Source of the DNA: Luteococcus sp038433155
GTDB lineage: Bacteria; Actinomycetota; Actinomycetes; Propionibacteriales; Propionibacteriaceae
Length of the DNA: 64,000 nt
Assembly: GCF_038433155.1 (NCBI RefSeq)
Contig: NZ_JBCDMW010000019.1
Location: forward strand, 124,001 to 188,000
Direction of reading: 5' to 3'
The notes below the pieces were generated by a model. It was not told the origin of the DNA. It saw nothing but the letters and a program-made list of their open reading frames with translations, and made no database searches. The translations under genes were made by a program, and so were the position numbers. Positions 35,604 through 45,045 of the stretch are shown here, one piece after another; position 1 is the first letter of the stretch, and each line of letters opens with the position of its first letter.

Positions 35604-36257
35604 ATGACCACACCCATGCCCCAGCCCGCCCAACCGTCCGACCTGCGATGTGCCGATTCCGACCGCGAACTGGTGGCCGATGTGCTCAATGCCGCCTATG
35701 CCGAAGGCCGGATCACCCAGCAGGAACACTCGGAGCGGCTGGATGCGGTCTGGCAGGCCCGCACCTTCGGCCAGCTCACCCCGATCACCGCGGACTTGAT
35801 GCCCGTCGGCGGGGCCCGCCACCCCGCCGTACCCGCCACCACCGGCCGCTCCGGCGTCGTGGTGGATCCGCACAACCAGAACCCGGAGGCCGACAGCGCC
35901 TTCACCATCATGGGCACCGTGCGGCGGGAGGGCCACTGGCGGCTTCGTCGACGCACCACCGGCTTGGTGGTGATGGGAGACCTGAGGATGGACCTGACCG
36001 ACGCCGTCTGGGAGGCACACGAGTGCGTCGTCCAGGTGCCGGTGATCATGGGGGACATCACCGTCACGGTCCCCGAGGGGGTGCAGGTGCGCGACGAGAC
36101 CACCACCATCATGGGTGACACCAAGATCCGCGGCCTCGGCCCGGCCGCCGCTGATGCCCCGACGTTGGTGCTGCGCGGGCTGGTGCTGATGGGCGAAGTC
36201 AAGGTGAACGGCCCCGGCTACGAGTCTTTGGGCAAGCGGCTCGGCCTGACCCGCTGA
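35604..36257 (+). CDS. DUF1707 (SHOCT-like) protein
   Basis: The 217-residue protein starts with a DUF1707 domain (LRCADSDRELVADVLNAAYA, GRITQQEHSERLDAVWQAR; residues about 12-65), common in actinobacteria and related to SHOCT oligomerisation domains. The C-terminal part (about 95-205) is a beta-rich domain with repeated IMGD elements (FTIMGTV, VVMGDLRMDL, VPVIMGDITVTVP, TTIMGDTKI), resembling adhesin-like cell-wall-active domains. TAGGCT lies six bases before the ATG. It is followed by two PH-domain genes; a membrane stress role is possible but unproven. Confidence 0.75.
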   Translation: MTTPMPQPAQPSDLRCADSDRELVADVLNAAYAEGRITQQEHSERLDAVWQARTFGQLTPITADLMPVGGARHPAVPATTGRSGVVVDPHNQNPEADSAFTIMGTVRREGHWRLRRRTTGLVVMGDLRMDLTDAVWEAHECVVQVPVIMGDITVTVPEGVQVRDETTTIMGDTKIRGLGPAAADAPTLVLRGLVLMGEVKVNGPGYESLGKRLGLTR

Positions 36258-36278
36258 CCGTCGGGCTAGATTGGAGGG

Positions 36279-36764
36279 GTGGATCCCTTCGCCGCCCCCA
36301 TCGACCACTGGCAGCCGCTGTCCCCCAACTACCTGAGGATGAAGCGGCTGATGGTGCTGCTGGTCTGGGGCATCGAGTCGGTGATCGCCTGCCTGGTGCT
36401 CGGTTACAGCTACCGCTGGTGGGCGGGCGCCGCGCTGGCCGTCGTCGCCGCGCTGTGGATCGCCTACCGCTGGCACCGGCAGGGCCGGGTCTACCGGATC
36501 TGGGGCTATGCGGAGCGTGAGACCGATCTCTACCTCCGGGAGGGCCTGTGGCAGCGACGGCTGACCGTCGTGCCCTATGGCCGGATGCAGGTGGTCACGG
36601 TGAACTCCGGCCCGATCGAGCGCAAGTATGGCCTGGCCACGGTGACCCTGGAGACCGCCTCGGCCGGCACCGACGCCACCATCCCTGGGCTGCCGGTGGC
36701 CGAGGCCGACAGGCTGCGGGAACGGCTGACCGAGCTAGGTGAACAGCAGGCGGTTGGCCTGTGA
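36279..36764 (+). CDS. Bacterial PH-domain membrane protein (YdbS-like)
   Basis: The 161-residue protein has two membrane helices (about 25-65) and a bacterial PH domain (DUF304) with GYAERETDLYLREGLWQRR and VVPYGRMQVVTVNSGPIERK, the YdbS pattern. GTG 36279 follows TAGATT by six bases. Its stop overlaps the next gene's GTG, so the two subunits are translated together. YdbS/YdbT pairs in Bacillus lie in an antimicrobial-response operon; the molecular role is unknown. Confidence 0.8.
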   Translation: MDPFAAPIDHWQPLSPNYLRMKRLMVLLVWGIESVIACLVLGYSYRWWAGAALAVVAALWIAYRWHRQGRVYRIWGYAERETDLYLREGLWQRRLTVVPYGRMQVVTVNSGPIERKYGLATVTLETASAGTDATIPGLPVAEADRLRERLTELGEQQAVGL

Positions 36765-38254
36765 CCGAGCACCGGCCGCTTCCCGAGGCCGCAACAGCCT
36801 CGGCCATCGTGGCGGTGCCGGACACCACCGACGAAGCGCTCGAGACGGTGATGGAGCGTCCCCACCCGGCCACCCCGATCATCAAGGGCTGGATCGCCCT
36901 GGTGGGTCTGGTCTTCGTGGTGGGCCGGGACTTCCTGGAGAACCTGGGCAAGCGGGAGAACCCCTTTGACCTGGCCGGTTTCGGCTTCATCGGGATCATG
37001 CTGGCGGGCTATGTGGTGATCACCGGCATCGTCGGCTACTTCAGCTGGCGCTTCACCCGGTTCGTGATCGATGACCGGCAGGTGCGGATCGAGCACAACT
37101 TCATCCAGCACAACTCGGACAAGGTGCCGTTCACCAAGATCCAGTCGGTGGACGTGGTGCAGCCCTTCGCCGCCCGGCTGCTGGGGCTGGCCCAGCTGCG
37201 GATCGACGTCGGCTCCGGGGCCGGCAAGACCATCGAATACCTCACTCGGGCGCGCGCCTACCAGATGCGGGACTACCTGGTGGCCCGGGCGCACGGCCAG
37301 CGGGTGACGGTGGAGCAGTCCGCCGCCAGCCGGGCCCTCGCCAACGCCACCGGTGACCTGGCCCGGGACGAGCGGGTGTTGCTGCGGGTCCCGCCGCAGC
37401 GGCTGGTGCTGGCGGCGGTGCTGTCGTCGGGCTTCCTGGTCACCCTGGTGCTGAGCATCGCCGGGATCGCGGGGGTGAGCTGGAGCCGCGAGTTCGGCGC
37501 CGGCGTCGGCCTGATCCCGCTGCTCACCGGCCTGGCCGGGATCATCACCAACACCGTGGTCAAGCAGTGGAACTTCGCCCTGGTCCGCTCCGGAGAGGCG
37601 CTGAAGGTGAGCCGCGGGATGACCAGCCTGGTCAGCCAGACGCTGCCCACCAGCCGGATCCAGGGCCTGCAGATCGTGCAGCACCAGCTGTGGCGGCCGT
37701 TCGGGATCTACCGGGTGAAGATGGACGTGCTGGGCTATGGCGGTGGCGACGAGGACGAGGGCGCCAGCGATGTGCTGCTGCCCGCCGGCACGTGGCCGGA
37801 GGTGGAGCTGGCGATCGACGCGGTGTGGCCGGGCTTCCGGCTGGGCCAGGTGGAGCTGCACGGCGCCGAACCGCGGGTGCGCAGGCTGCACCCCTTCATC
37901 TGGAAGAGCTACCGCTGGGGGATCACCGACGAGGTCGTGGTGGCGATGAACGGCGGCTTCGTGCACGAGACCAAGATCGTGCACCATGCCCGGGTGCAGT
38001 CGGTGCACCTGATGGCCGGGCCGCTCCAGCGCCGGATGCGGCTGGCCGACGTGAAGGTGGACACCACCTCCGGGCTGCTGTCCACCTGCCACCTCTACGA
38101 GTTGGACGCCGAGCTGGCCCGACGCCTGGTGCTGGACCAGATGGACCGGTGCCGGGCCTCCCGCCTGCTGGAGACCCAACGGCGGGAGGCCGAGCGCGTC
38201 GCCACCCCCGTCTGGACCGTCAGCGACGGGTGGAGCGTGCCTCCACCAGGCTGA
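36761..38254 (+). CDS. Large bacterial PH-domain protein (YdbT-like)
   Basis: The 497-residue partner of the preceding gene has four membrane helices and three PH-like (DUF304) segments: FVIDDRQVRIEHNFIQHNSD with IQSVDVVQPFAARLLGLAQL, ALVRSGEALKVSRGM with ISR-like TSRIQGLQIVQHQLWRPFGI, and VVVAMNGGFVHETKIVHHAR with VQSVHLMAGPLQRR. This is the YdbT arrangement. The 3' end overlaps the convergent glycosyltransferase gene by 35 bp. Membrane location is clear; function unknown. Confidence 0.8.
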   Translation: MTEHRPLPEAATASAIVAVPDTTDEALETVMERPHPATPIIKGWIALVGLVFVVGRDFLENLGKRENPFDLAGFGFIGIMLAGYVVITGIVGYFSWRFTRFVIDDRQVRIEHNFIQHNSDKVPFTKIQSVDVVQPFAARLLGLAQLRIDVGSGAGKTIEYLTRARAYQMRDYLVARAHGQRVTVEQSAASRALANATGDLARDERVLLRVPPQRLVLAAVLSSGFLVTLVLSIAGIAGVSWSREFGAGVGLIPLLTGLAGIITNTVVKQWNFALVRSGEALKVSRGMTSLVSQTLPTSRIQGLQIVQHQLWRPFGIYRVKMDVLGYGGGDEDEGASDVLLPAGTWPEVELAIDAVWPGFRLGQVELHGAEPRVRRLHPFIWKSYRWGITDEVVVAMNGGFVHETKIVHHARVQSVHLMAGPLQRRMRLADVKVDTTSGLLSTCHLYELDAELARRLVLDQMDRCRASRLLETQRREAERVATPVWTVSDGWSVPPPG

Positions 38255-39329
38255 GCAGGGCCTCAGCCCGGGCCTGCCAGGAGTGCCGGTTGGCGAAGTC
38301 CCGACGGCGTTGCTCCAGCGCGGCATCCCGCGGCTGGTCGGCCCGACGTCGCACCATTTCCCCGAAGCGTTCCGGGCTGTCGGCGACGTCCACCAGGTCC
38401 GTGCCCAACCATTCCAGCGAGTCCAGGGGGCTGGAGACCACCGGCAGGCCAATCGCCAGGTATTCCAGGGTCTTGAGCGGGAAGCTGGCCTGGTTGAAGT
38501 CGTTCAGGGCATAGGGGGTGATGCCCACCGCCGAGCCGGCCAGCAGCCCCACCACCTCGTCGTGCGGCACCGGGCCGCGCCAGTCCACCTCCGGGCGGGC
38601 CAGCAGTGCGTCCAGCCGACGGCCCTGCTCCGGTTCCCGGTCACTGCGCGGCCCCAGTATCCGCAGCGGCACCCCGGCCCGGATGATGGCCTCCATCAGG
38701 TCCACGTCCAGCCGCTCGTTCAGCTGCCCCACCAGCACCGCGACCCGCTCGCGCTCCAGTTCCGGCATCACCTGGCCGATGGTGGCGCCATTGGGCACCA
38801 CCTCCACCGGGTGCCGCGGCTTCATCCGCTGCAGCACCTGGGCAAGATCCACCGAGACGGCGCTGACCACGTCAGCGGTGGCCACATTCGCGCGCAGCAC
38901 CCGCTCCAGCCAGGCCGCGTCCAGACCCATCATCGGTGCCCCGGCCAGCCAGTCGTCGGTGACGTGCAGCACCGTGACCCCGGCGCCACGGGCCGGCAGC
39001 TCCACCCGTGGCGACGCGGAGATGGTGGCCCACGGCCGTTGCCCCCGGGCCGTGTACCAGGCCAGGGCGGCCCGCTGGGTGGCGGCCGCCACCTGACGAA
39101 GCCCTGAGCGCGAGGCTCCCGGAACGGTGTTGACCCGGAGCACGTCGATCCCCTCGGCCGCCTGCTCGATACTGGGCAGGAACTTGCGGCTGTGGTGCAC
39201 CGAGACCGTCGGATCCACCCAGCAGACGTCCACATATTGCGCCAGTGCCTTGGCCAGATGATGATCCGTGGCGGGCAATCCGTCCCACGCATTGCCGGCC
39301 CAGAAGACCACCAACTCCCTGTCTGACAT
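38220..39329 (-). CDS. GT4-like glycosyltransferase
   Basis: The 369-residue protein has a two-Rossmann GT-B shape: FWAGNAWDGLPATDHHLAKAL at the N-terminus, VVPNGATIG near the domain boundary, VLVGQLNERLDVDLMEAI, GPVPHDEV, and the donor-binding EYLAIGLPVVSSP with a preceding ITPYALNDFNQASFPLK. It resembles the glycosyltransferases of exopolysaccharide clusters (GT4 or GT1-like). No signal peptide, so it acts on the cytoplasmic face. It is the left boundary of the polysaccharide locus and diverges from a GT2 gene across 186 bp. Confidence 0.75.
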   Translation of the reverse strand: MSDRELVVFWAGNAWDGLPATDHHLAKALAQYVDVCWVDPTVSVHHSRKFLPSIEQAAEGIDVLRVNTVPGASRSGLRQVAAATQRAALAWYTARGQRPWATISASPRVELPARGAGVTVLHVTDDWLAGAPMMGLDAAWLERVLRANVATADVVSAVSVDLAQVLQRMKPRHPVEVVPNGATIGQVMPELERERVAVLVGQLNERLDVDLMEAIIRAGVPLRILGPRSDREPEQGRRLDALLARPEVDWRGPVPHDEVVGLLAGSAVGITPYALNDFNQASFPLKTLEYLAIGLPVVSSPLDSLEWLGTDLVDVADSPERFGEMVRRRADQPRDAALEQRRRDFANRHSWQARAEALLSLVEARSTRR

Positions 39330-39515
39330 TCCAATCCCCCCAGTGCTGTCAGGCGCCCCAGGACGGGCTGCGCCAAGTCTCGCTCCACCCTAACCACCGC
39401 GCAGTGCCACCCCGTCCCGGTTAGGCTGGGCGCAGACATTCGGGGGAAGGTCTGCGTGGCTACGTCATTTGTCCGCCCCTCCCCCGGGCCCGCCCACGAG
39501 CCACGAGGACGCCGC

Positions 39516-40472
39516 ATGGAGAATTCGTCAGCCAGCCCCCAGACCATGGTGGTGACCGCCGTGGTGGTCACCTACAACTCGGCAGGGGAGATCGACAACC
39601 TGCTGGACTCGTTGCCGGCCGCCGCCGACGGGCTGGACCTGCGGGTGCTGGTGGTGGACAACTCCTCCACCGACGACACCGTGGCCCGGGTCCAGGCGCG
39701 CGGCGACGCCCGGGTGGTGCCCGGCGGTGGCAACATCGGCTATGCCGCCGGGGTGAACGTCGGCCGGGAACACCTGGACCCGGACACCGACGCGATCGCC
39801 ATCCTCAACCCGGACCTGGTGATGGAAGCCGGCAGCCTGCGCCGGCTGTGCGAGCCGCTGGCCGCGGACCCGAGCATCGGCGTCACCGTGCCGCACATCG
39901 CCAATTCCGACGGCACTGCCTTCCACTCATTGCGGCGCGAGGCCACGCTGCTCTCCCAGCTTGGGGAGGCCGCCTTCGGCGCCAAGTGGCCCAACCGGCC
40001 GACGGTGCTGGGCGACACCCTGCGCACCCCCGAGCACTACTCCAGCGAACGCGACGTGGACTGGGCCAGCGGCGCGGCTCTGGTGGTCGGCCGGCAGTGC
40101 GACACGGCGGTGGGCGACTGGCGCGAGGATTTCTTCCTCTACTCCGAGGAGACCGACTTCGCCCGTCGGGTACGCCAGGCCGGCTTCCGGATCCGCTATC
40201 TGCCGCAGGCCCGGTGCGTACACATCGGCGGCGCCTCCGGCTCCTCCCCCCGGCAGGCCGCCCTGATGGAGATCAACAAGCTCCGCGACTACGAGGGCCA
40301 CCACAGCCCGCTCAACTCGCTGCTGTTCCGCGGCATCCTGACCGCCCAGCACGCGGTGCGTTCCCGCAAGCCCGCCTCCCGGGCCGCGCTGCACTACCTG
40401 CTGCACCGCGACGCCTGGGGCGAGCTGCCGTCGGGCGATCCCCGTCCCGGCCGCGAGCATCGGGAGGCCTGA
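39516..40472 (+). CDS. GT2 family glycosyltransferase (rhamnosyltransferase-like)
   Basis: The 318-residue GT-A protein has VVVTYNSAGEIDNLLDSL, VVDNSSTDDT, GNIGYAAGVNVG, the nucleotide-sugar DXD region AILNPDLVME, DWASGAALVVGR and FFLYSEETDFARRVRQAGF with a C-terminal CVHIGGASG. This layout is that of WbbL/GlfT1-type rhamnosyl or galactosyl transferases. ATG 39516 has GAGG upstream; GTG 39456 with GGGGGAAGG, behind a TAGGCT box at 39422, is a serious alternative adding 20 residues. The next gene begins after 1 bp. Confidence 0.82.
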   Translation: MENSSASPQTMVVTAVVVTYNSAGEIDNLLDSLPAAADGLDLRVLVVDNSSTDDTVARVQARGDARVVPGGGNIGYAAGVNVGREHLDPDTDAIAILNPDLVMEAGSLRRLCEPLAADPSIGVTVPHIANSDGTAFHSLRREATLLSQLGEAAFGAKWPNRPTVLGDTLRTPEHYSSERDVDWASGAALVVGRQCDTAVGDWREDFFLYSEETDFARRVRQAGFRIRYLPQARCVHIGGASGSSPRQAALMEINKLRDYEGHHSPLNSLLFRGILTAQHAVRSRKPASRAALHYLLHRDAWGELPSGDPRPGREHREA

Positions 40473-40473
40473 G

Positions 40474-41340
40474 GTGGCGAGCATCATCATCCCAGCCCAC
40501 AACGAGGCCACGGTGATCGGGCGGACGCTGGAATCGCTGGCGGACGGCACCCTGCGCCCGGACACGCTGGTTGTGGTGGCCTGCAATGGCTGCACCGACG
40601 GCACGGAGCAGATCGTGCGGGGCTTCGACGGCCGGCTGCGGCTGGAGACGCTGGAGATGCCGGCCGCCTCCAAGCAGTCCGCGCTGAACGCCGCGGAGGC
40701 CCACCTGGCCCAGACCGGGGAGGCCGACAACTTTCCCCGGATCTTCCTGGATGCGGACATCGCCGCCCCGGCCGAGTCCCTGAACGAGGTCTTCCGGGTG
40801 CTGGAGAGCGGCCGGGTGCTGGCCGCCCGGCCGCCACTGGTCTACCGCACCGAGGGCGTCGAGGCGCCGGTCAAGGCCTACTACGATGCCCGGATGCGCA
40901 CCCCCGAGGTGTTGTCCGCCCTGTGGGGTGCCGGGGTCTTCGCGGTGGGCGCCGAGGGACGCGCGCGCTGGGCCGAGTTCCCGGCCGACGCCCCCGACGA
41001 CCTGTTCGTCGATGCCCTGTTCTCCCCCGAGGAGAAGTGCGTGGTGGCCGCGGATCCGGTGCCGGTGGAGGTGCCCCGCACCACCCGGGCGCTGGTGCGC
41101 ACCCTGAAGCGGGTCTACCGCCCGTCGCAGAAGGTCCAGGAGCTGGGTCAATCCACCACGGGTTCCTCGGGAAGCACGCTGAAGTCCCTGCTCAAGGCCA
41201 ACTCGGGCAGCCCTCGTCAGCTGTTGGACGCCGGCTGCTACTGCGCCCTGGCGGTGGCGGCGCGGCTCCAGGACCGGCTGGAGCCCGCCGCCCGGCACCG
41301 CTCGGAGCTGCACTGGGAGCGGGACGACACCACCCGCTGA
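40474..41340 (+). CDS. GT2 family glycosyltransferase
   Basis: The 288-residue GT2 protein begins SIIIPAHNEATVIGRTLESL, with CNGCTDGTEQIVRG and a DXD-like FLDADIA. Its C-terminal region is helical. A segment WGAGVFAVGAEGRARWAEFP is followed by DDLFVDALFSPEEK, typical of membrane-associated polymer glycosyltransferases. It follows the preceding transferase by one base, so the pair is one operon. The sugar is unknown. Confidence 0.8.
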   Translation: MASIIIPAHNEATVIGRTLESLADGTLRPDTLVVVACNGCTDGTEQIVRGFDGRLRLETLEMPAASKQSALNAAEAHLAQTGEADNFPRIFLDADIAAPAESLNEVFRVLESGRVLAARPPLVYRTEGVEAPVKAYYDARMRTPEVLSALWGAGVFAVGAEGRARWAEFPADAPDDLFVDALFSPEEKCVVAADPVPVEVPRTTRALVRTLKRVYRPSQKVQELGQSTTGSSGSTLKSLLKANSGSPRQLLDAGCYCALAVAARLQDRLEPAARHRSELHWERDDTTR

Positions 41341-41343
41341 CCC

Positions 41344-42243
41344 TCAGCCCTTGCGGGCGCGCAGGTCCTTGGCCTTGGTGACGGCCCCGCGAGCGGCCTT
41401 GCCGCCGTGGTACTTCACGGCGTCGAAGCGCTCCTTGCCCAGCACCTTGACCAGGGCGGCCCGGGCATTGCCCCGGGCCGAGTCACGCAGCCAGCGGGTG
41501 GGCGCCTCGACCAACCGGTCCCTGGCCAGCTCGGTGGCGGTCGGGGCCTGTACCCCGTCCAGCATCCCCGGGAACAGCGCCCGGTAGCGCGCCGGATCGG
41601 TCATGGTGCCGCGCACCCGGTTGCTGACATTGGCCCCGTGGATCACCTGCAGCCAGCCGGGCTCACCCTCCACCTCGACGACGTCCATGTGCCGCCCCAG
41701 CCGGTTGTGCCAGTCGGACCAGCAGGTCATCAGGTCGGACAGGTCCTCCCGGACGGCGCAGAAGGCATTGGTCCGGTCCTCGCGCAGGAAGCACCGACGG
41801 CCATTGGTGATCAGGCCGTGCGCGAGGTACAGCGCGGTCCGCTCCTGGGTCACCGGCGCCTGGCGCAGCCGCTGCACGAAGTCGATGGCCAGGCCGTCAT
41901 CATTGTCCAGGTTCGAGGTGATCACCGGGCCGTTCTGGCGCCCGGCCGCTGCCTGGATGTCCCGAGTGAGCTCCACCGGGCCCACGCTGGTGGCCAGCAC
42001 CGGGGTGAGCAGACCCTCGTCGCGCCAGGCGTACATCTTGTCCAGCAGCCACTGCGGGCTCTCGGTGTCCAGGTAGACCACCCAGGAGATGTCGTCGCCC
42101 AGCTGGGCGCGCACCGAGGGCACGGTGTAGCGCTCGAACAGCTCGATCCGCTCCCGCAGCCAACCCTCCTTGGCGCGGATCAGGCTCTCCACACCCTCGC
42201 TGGGCAGGTTGAAGCGGGTCAGGAAGACATGTGCGGTGCTCAT
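41344..42243 (-). CDS. Putative rhamnosyl transferase-family glycosyltransferase
   Basis: The 299-residue protein starts STAHVFLTRFNLPS and has a GT-A-like core with FERYTVPSVRAQ, WVVYLDTESPQWLLDKM, ITSNLDNDDGLAIDFVQRLR (the acidic DNDD metal site) and WLQVIHGANVSNRVRG. These match the 'putative rhamnosyl transferase' family seen in bacterial polysaccharide loci. It overlaps the Wzz-like gene upstream by 4 nt (ATGA) and is convergent with the GT2 gene, 3 bp apart. Rhamnose specificity is from the family name only. Confidence 0.75.
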   Translation of the reverse strand: MSTAHVFLTRFNLPSEGVESLIRAKEGWLRERIELFERYTVPSVRAQLGDDISWVVYLDTESPQWLLDKMYAWRDEGLLTPVLATSVGPVELTRDIQAAAGRQNGPVITSNLDNDDGLAIDFVQRLRQAPVTQERTALYLAHGLITNGRRCFLREDRTNAFCAVREDLSDLMTCWSDWHNRLGRHMDVVEVEGEPGWLQVIHGANVSNRVRGTMTDPARYRALFPGMLDGVQAPTATELARDRLVEAPTRWLRDSARGNARAALVKVLGKERFDAVKYHGGKAARGAVTKAKDLRARKG

Positions 42244-42926
42244 ACGGTCTGGTCCTCACGGTTGACGGATGCGGGGCGACGGGGGGAGTGGGCGGGACGG
42301 CGTCGGGAGAGCAGCCGGTCCGCGGCCCAGGTGGCGCACAGGCTGAAGCCCAGGCCGGCCAGCCCGTAACCGGCCATGGCGCGGCTGCGGGGCGTGACCA
42401 CCTCATGCACCACGGGATCCTTTGGGGTGGCCTGCAGTTCCACGGTCTGCCCGGCGGGAACCTTCAGCTCCTTCTCAATGCCGGCCAGCTCCACGCCCAG
42501 ACGCTGAACTTCGGCTGACAGGTTCGTGCGCACCATCTGGGGGTCGGGATCCACCACCTGGACCTCGACGACGGGCTCCTCCACCTGACTCAGCCACTGC
42601 CCGCCGATATTGCGGACCTGGGCATGCGTTCCCTGAAGAATTCCCATGGAATACAGAGTGGCATCGGGATCCGACGCCAATGGGGTGTGGACCCCGTTAT
42701 TGACCCGGGCTGCCAACAGGTGCGCAATGGCAATTGAATCAGCCGAATGGAAGCCCACAATGCGCTCCTTGCCACCATCGGGCGAGAGCACATTCACCGT
42801 AGTCTGAGCGAAATACACCGTGTTCGGCCCGGTGGCCTGAAGAGTTATGACTGTCGTCATGACTAGGCCCAATAGCAGGACATACCAGCGTCGTACGCAG
42901 AGCTTCAGAAATTCGACAGAAGTCAT
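42240..42926 (-). CDS. Wzz-like chain-length/membrane protein (short form)
   Basis: The 228-residue protein has an N-terminal helix (about 15-33, WYVLLLGLVMTTVITLQATG), an extracytoplasmic alpha/beta region of about 140 residues and a second helix near 180-200 with a basic cytoplasmic tail. There is no ATP-binding domain. This is the topology of polysaccharide co-polymerases (Wzz) and actinobacterial capsule proteins. It diverges from a second Wzz-like gene; a TGTACA palindrome lies in the gap. It is coupled by overlap with the rhamnosyl-transferase-like gene. Confidence 0.65.
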   Translation of the reverse strand: MTSVEFLKLCVRRWYVLLLGLVMTTVITLQATGPNTVYFAQTTVNVLSPDGGKERIVGFHSADSIAIAHLLAARVNNGVHTPLASDPDATLYSMGILQGTHAQVRNIGGQWLSQVEEPVVEVQVVDPDPQMVRTNLSAEVQRLGVELAGIEKELKVPAGQTVELQATPKDPVVHEVVTPRSRAMAGYGLAGLGFSLCATWAADRLLSRRRPAHSPRRPASVNREDQTV

Positions 42927-43060
42927 CCAGATCCCCAAGTGTCGTCTTTGTTCAGGTCAGTTGTACAACACCGACGGGGCCACTCGGCGGCCCGCTGAAC
43001 ACACAGCGATTATGGCATGCCCCTTGCATAAGACATGATTGAAGCTCGGGGAAGAACAAC

Positions 43061-43723
43061 GTGAAAGGCAACGTCTCGATGGACTTGCGTGACTTCGGAA
43101 CGACGCTCGCTCGCTGGTGGTACCTGGCTCTGGCCACGCTGCTGCTGGCCATTGCCGCGGGGGTGGGCATGTACAAGCAGGTGGGGCCCAGCTACACCGC
43201 CAACAGTTCGGTGCTGCTGCTGCCGCCCAAGGCGGTGCTACTCGATGCGCAGCAGGACCGGCGCAACTACGCACCCAACAACCCGCTGCTCTACCTGGCC
43301 TCGCTGGGCGATGCACGCGACGTGCTGGTGCGCCATCTCAGCAGCACGGAGGTGTCCAAGCAGCTGGAGGCCAAGGCCCCCGGCGCCAAGATCACCGTCG
43401 AGGGTGACGCCACCTCTGGCTCCCCGCTGATCCTGGTGGAATCCCAGGGCGCGAGCGCGGCGGACGCGCTGGCGGGGATGAAGGCCCTGGACGCGATGGT
43501 GCCCGGCACCCTGAAGACCCTGCAGGACGAGATGAAGATCGCCGACCTGCAGCGGATCACCTCCCTCAACGTGACGGAGGACACCGAGCCGGAGAAGGAC
43601 GTCAAGACCCAGCTCCTGGCCACGGTGGCCGGCGCCACCGTCGTGGGCATGCTCGGCCTGTCCCTGATCGCCCTGCTCGACCAGCGTCGGACTCGCCGGG
43701 TCAAGGCGGTCAGGCGGGCGTGA
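43061..43723 (+). CDS. Wzz-like chain-length/membrane protein
   Basis: The 220-residue protein has two helices (about 20-37 and 185-205) that flank an extracytoplasmic domain starting VGPSYTANSSVLLLPPKAV, as in Wzz/CapA-type co-polymerases. The YTA-S-LL sequence after the first helix is typical of the family. It ends with a basic tail (RRTRRVKAVRR) and lacks a kinase domain. Its stop overlaps the GTG of the polymerase-like gene, so the chain-length protein and the polymerase form a unit. GTG 43061 and ATG 43079 are both possible starts. Confidence 0.72.
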   Translation: MKGNVSMDLRDFGTTLARWWYLALATLLLAIAAGVGMYKQVGPSYTANSSVLLLPPKAVLLDAQQDRRNYAPNNPLLYLASLGDARDVLVRHLSSTEVSKQLEAKAPGAKITVEGDATSGSPLILVESQGASAADALAGMKALDAMVPGTLKTLQDEMKIADLQRITSLNVTEDTEPEKDVKTQLLATVAGATVVGMLGLSLIALLDQRRTRRVKAVRRA

Positions 43724-45042
43724 GCACCGCGGTCCAACATCCTCGAGCCCGGACCTCCGGCTGGGGTAGCCGGGCCGGCCTCGACGTGACGGCCATCTTC
43801 ACTGGCTACGTCATCCTGCTGTTCGCCATTCCGGCGACGATGGTGGTCGAGGCCCTGGGCACCCTGGGCGCCCCGGCGACCATCCTGTCGCTGCTGGCCC
43901 TGGGCTGGTACACGTGGCACCACCTGCACCGGGCCGAGCCCCTGCAGGGCGGTCCCTCGCCGGTGCGCCGGGCCGGGATCCTGCTGGCGCTGGTGATGTT
44001 GCTGGTCTACGGCCATGCCATGACCACCTTCATCCCGGGCTTCGAGCTCACCAATGCCGACACCTCGCTGCTGCGCCTCCTCGGCCTGATCGGGCTGATG
44101 CTGGTGCTCAACGACGGGATCAACTCCATCGACCGGTGGCGGGTCATGCTGAACCGGCTGTCGATTGCCGGGGCCGCGGTGGCCCTGCTGGCGATCCTGC
44201 AGTTCTTCACCAATGACCTGCTGATCGACCGGATGAGCATCCCGGGCCTGACCCCGCCCACCGGGGCGACGGTGGGCACCCGGGGGATGTTCACCCGGCC
44301 CAGCGCCTCGGCCACCAATGCGATCGAGTTCGGTGCCGTGATCGCCATGTTCCTGCCGATCGCCTTCACCAATGCCCAGACCGCGGTCCGGCACCGGTTG
44401 TGGCGCTGGCTACCGGTGGGGCTGATGGCCTTCGCGGCCCTGGTCTCGCTGTCCCGCACCGCCATCATCTGCGTCGTGATCGGGATGGCCATCCTGGTGC
44501 CGGCCTGGAGCCGGCGCGCGCAGCTGCAGGTGCTGCTGGCCGCGCCCGTGGGCCTGGTGGCCGCCGGCGTCGCGGTGCCCGGCCTGCTGGGCACCCTGCG
44601 CGGGCTCTTCCTGGGGGCGGGCGACGACACATCCGTCCACTCCCGCACCGACAGCTACGGCGTGGCCTGGCAGTACATCCTGCGGCACCCCTGGCTGGGG
44701 CGCGGCTACAACACCTTCCTGCCGCGCTACTGGATCCTGGACAATGCCTACCTGCAGATCCTGATCGGGACGGGAATCGTCGGGACCCTGGCGCTGTTCT
44801 ACCTGATCTTCAATGCGGCCCGCAGCGCACGAACGGCCCAGCGTCTCTTCCGGGACCCAGCCGATGCGCTGGCCGCCCGGTCCCTCCTGGCCGCGGTGGT
44901 GGCCGGATCGGTCTCGCTGTTCTTCTTCGACGCCTTCAGCTTCCCCCAGTCGGCGGGCTGCGTGATGCTGGTCTACGGCCTGGCCGGGGCCTCGCTCCGG
45001 CTGGCCCGGCTGAGCCCGGAGAAGACCCGAGCCGAGGTCTGA
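43720..45042 (+). CDS. O-antigen ligase/polymerase-like membrane protein (Wzy-type)
   Basis: The 440-residue protein has about 11 helices with a large periplasmic loop (about 280-330) holding HSRTDSYGVAWQYILRHPWL, GRGYNTF and DNAYLQILIGTGIVGTLALF. These match the Wzy_C region of O-antigen ligases and polymerases. RLLGLIGLMLVLNDGINSI precedes it. Such proteins polymerise or ligate lipid-linked oligosaccharides outside the membrane. GTG start overlaps the chain-length gene. Three bases downstream begins the carrier-protein module. Confidence 0.82.
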   Translation: MSTAVQHPRARTSGWGSRAGLDVTAIFTGYVILLFAIPATMVVEALGTLGAPATILSLLALGWYTWHHLHRAEPLQGGPSPVRRAGILLALVMLLVYGHAMTTFIPGFELTNADTSLLRLLGLIGLMLVLNDGINSIDRWRVMLNRLSIAGAAVALLAILQFFTNDLLIDRMSIPGLTPPTGATVGTRGMFTRPSASATNAIEFGAVIAMFLPIAFTNAQTAVRHRLWRWLPVGLMAFAALVSLSRTAIICVVIGMAILVPAWSRRAQLQVLLAAPVGLVAAGVAVPGLLGTLRGLFLGAGDDTSVHSRTDSYGVAWQYILRHPWLGRGYNTFLPRYWILDNAYLQILIGTGIVGTLALFYLIFNAARSARTAQRLFRDPADALAARSLLAAVVAGSVSLFFFDAFSFPQSAGCVMLVYGLAGASLRLARLSPEKTRAEV

Positions 45043-45045
45043 ACG

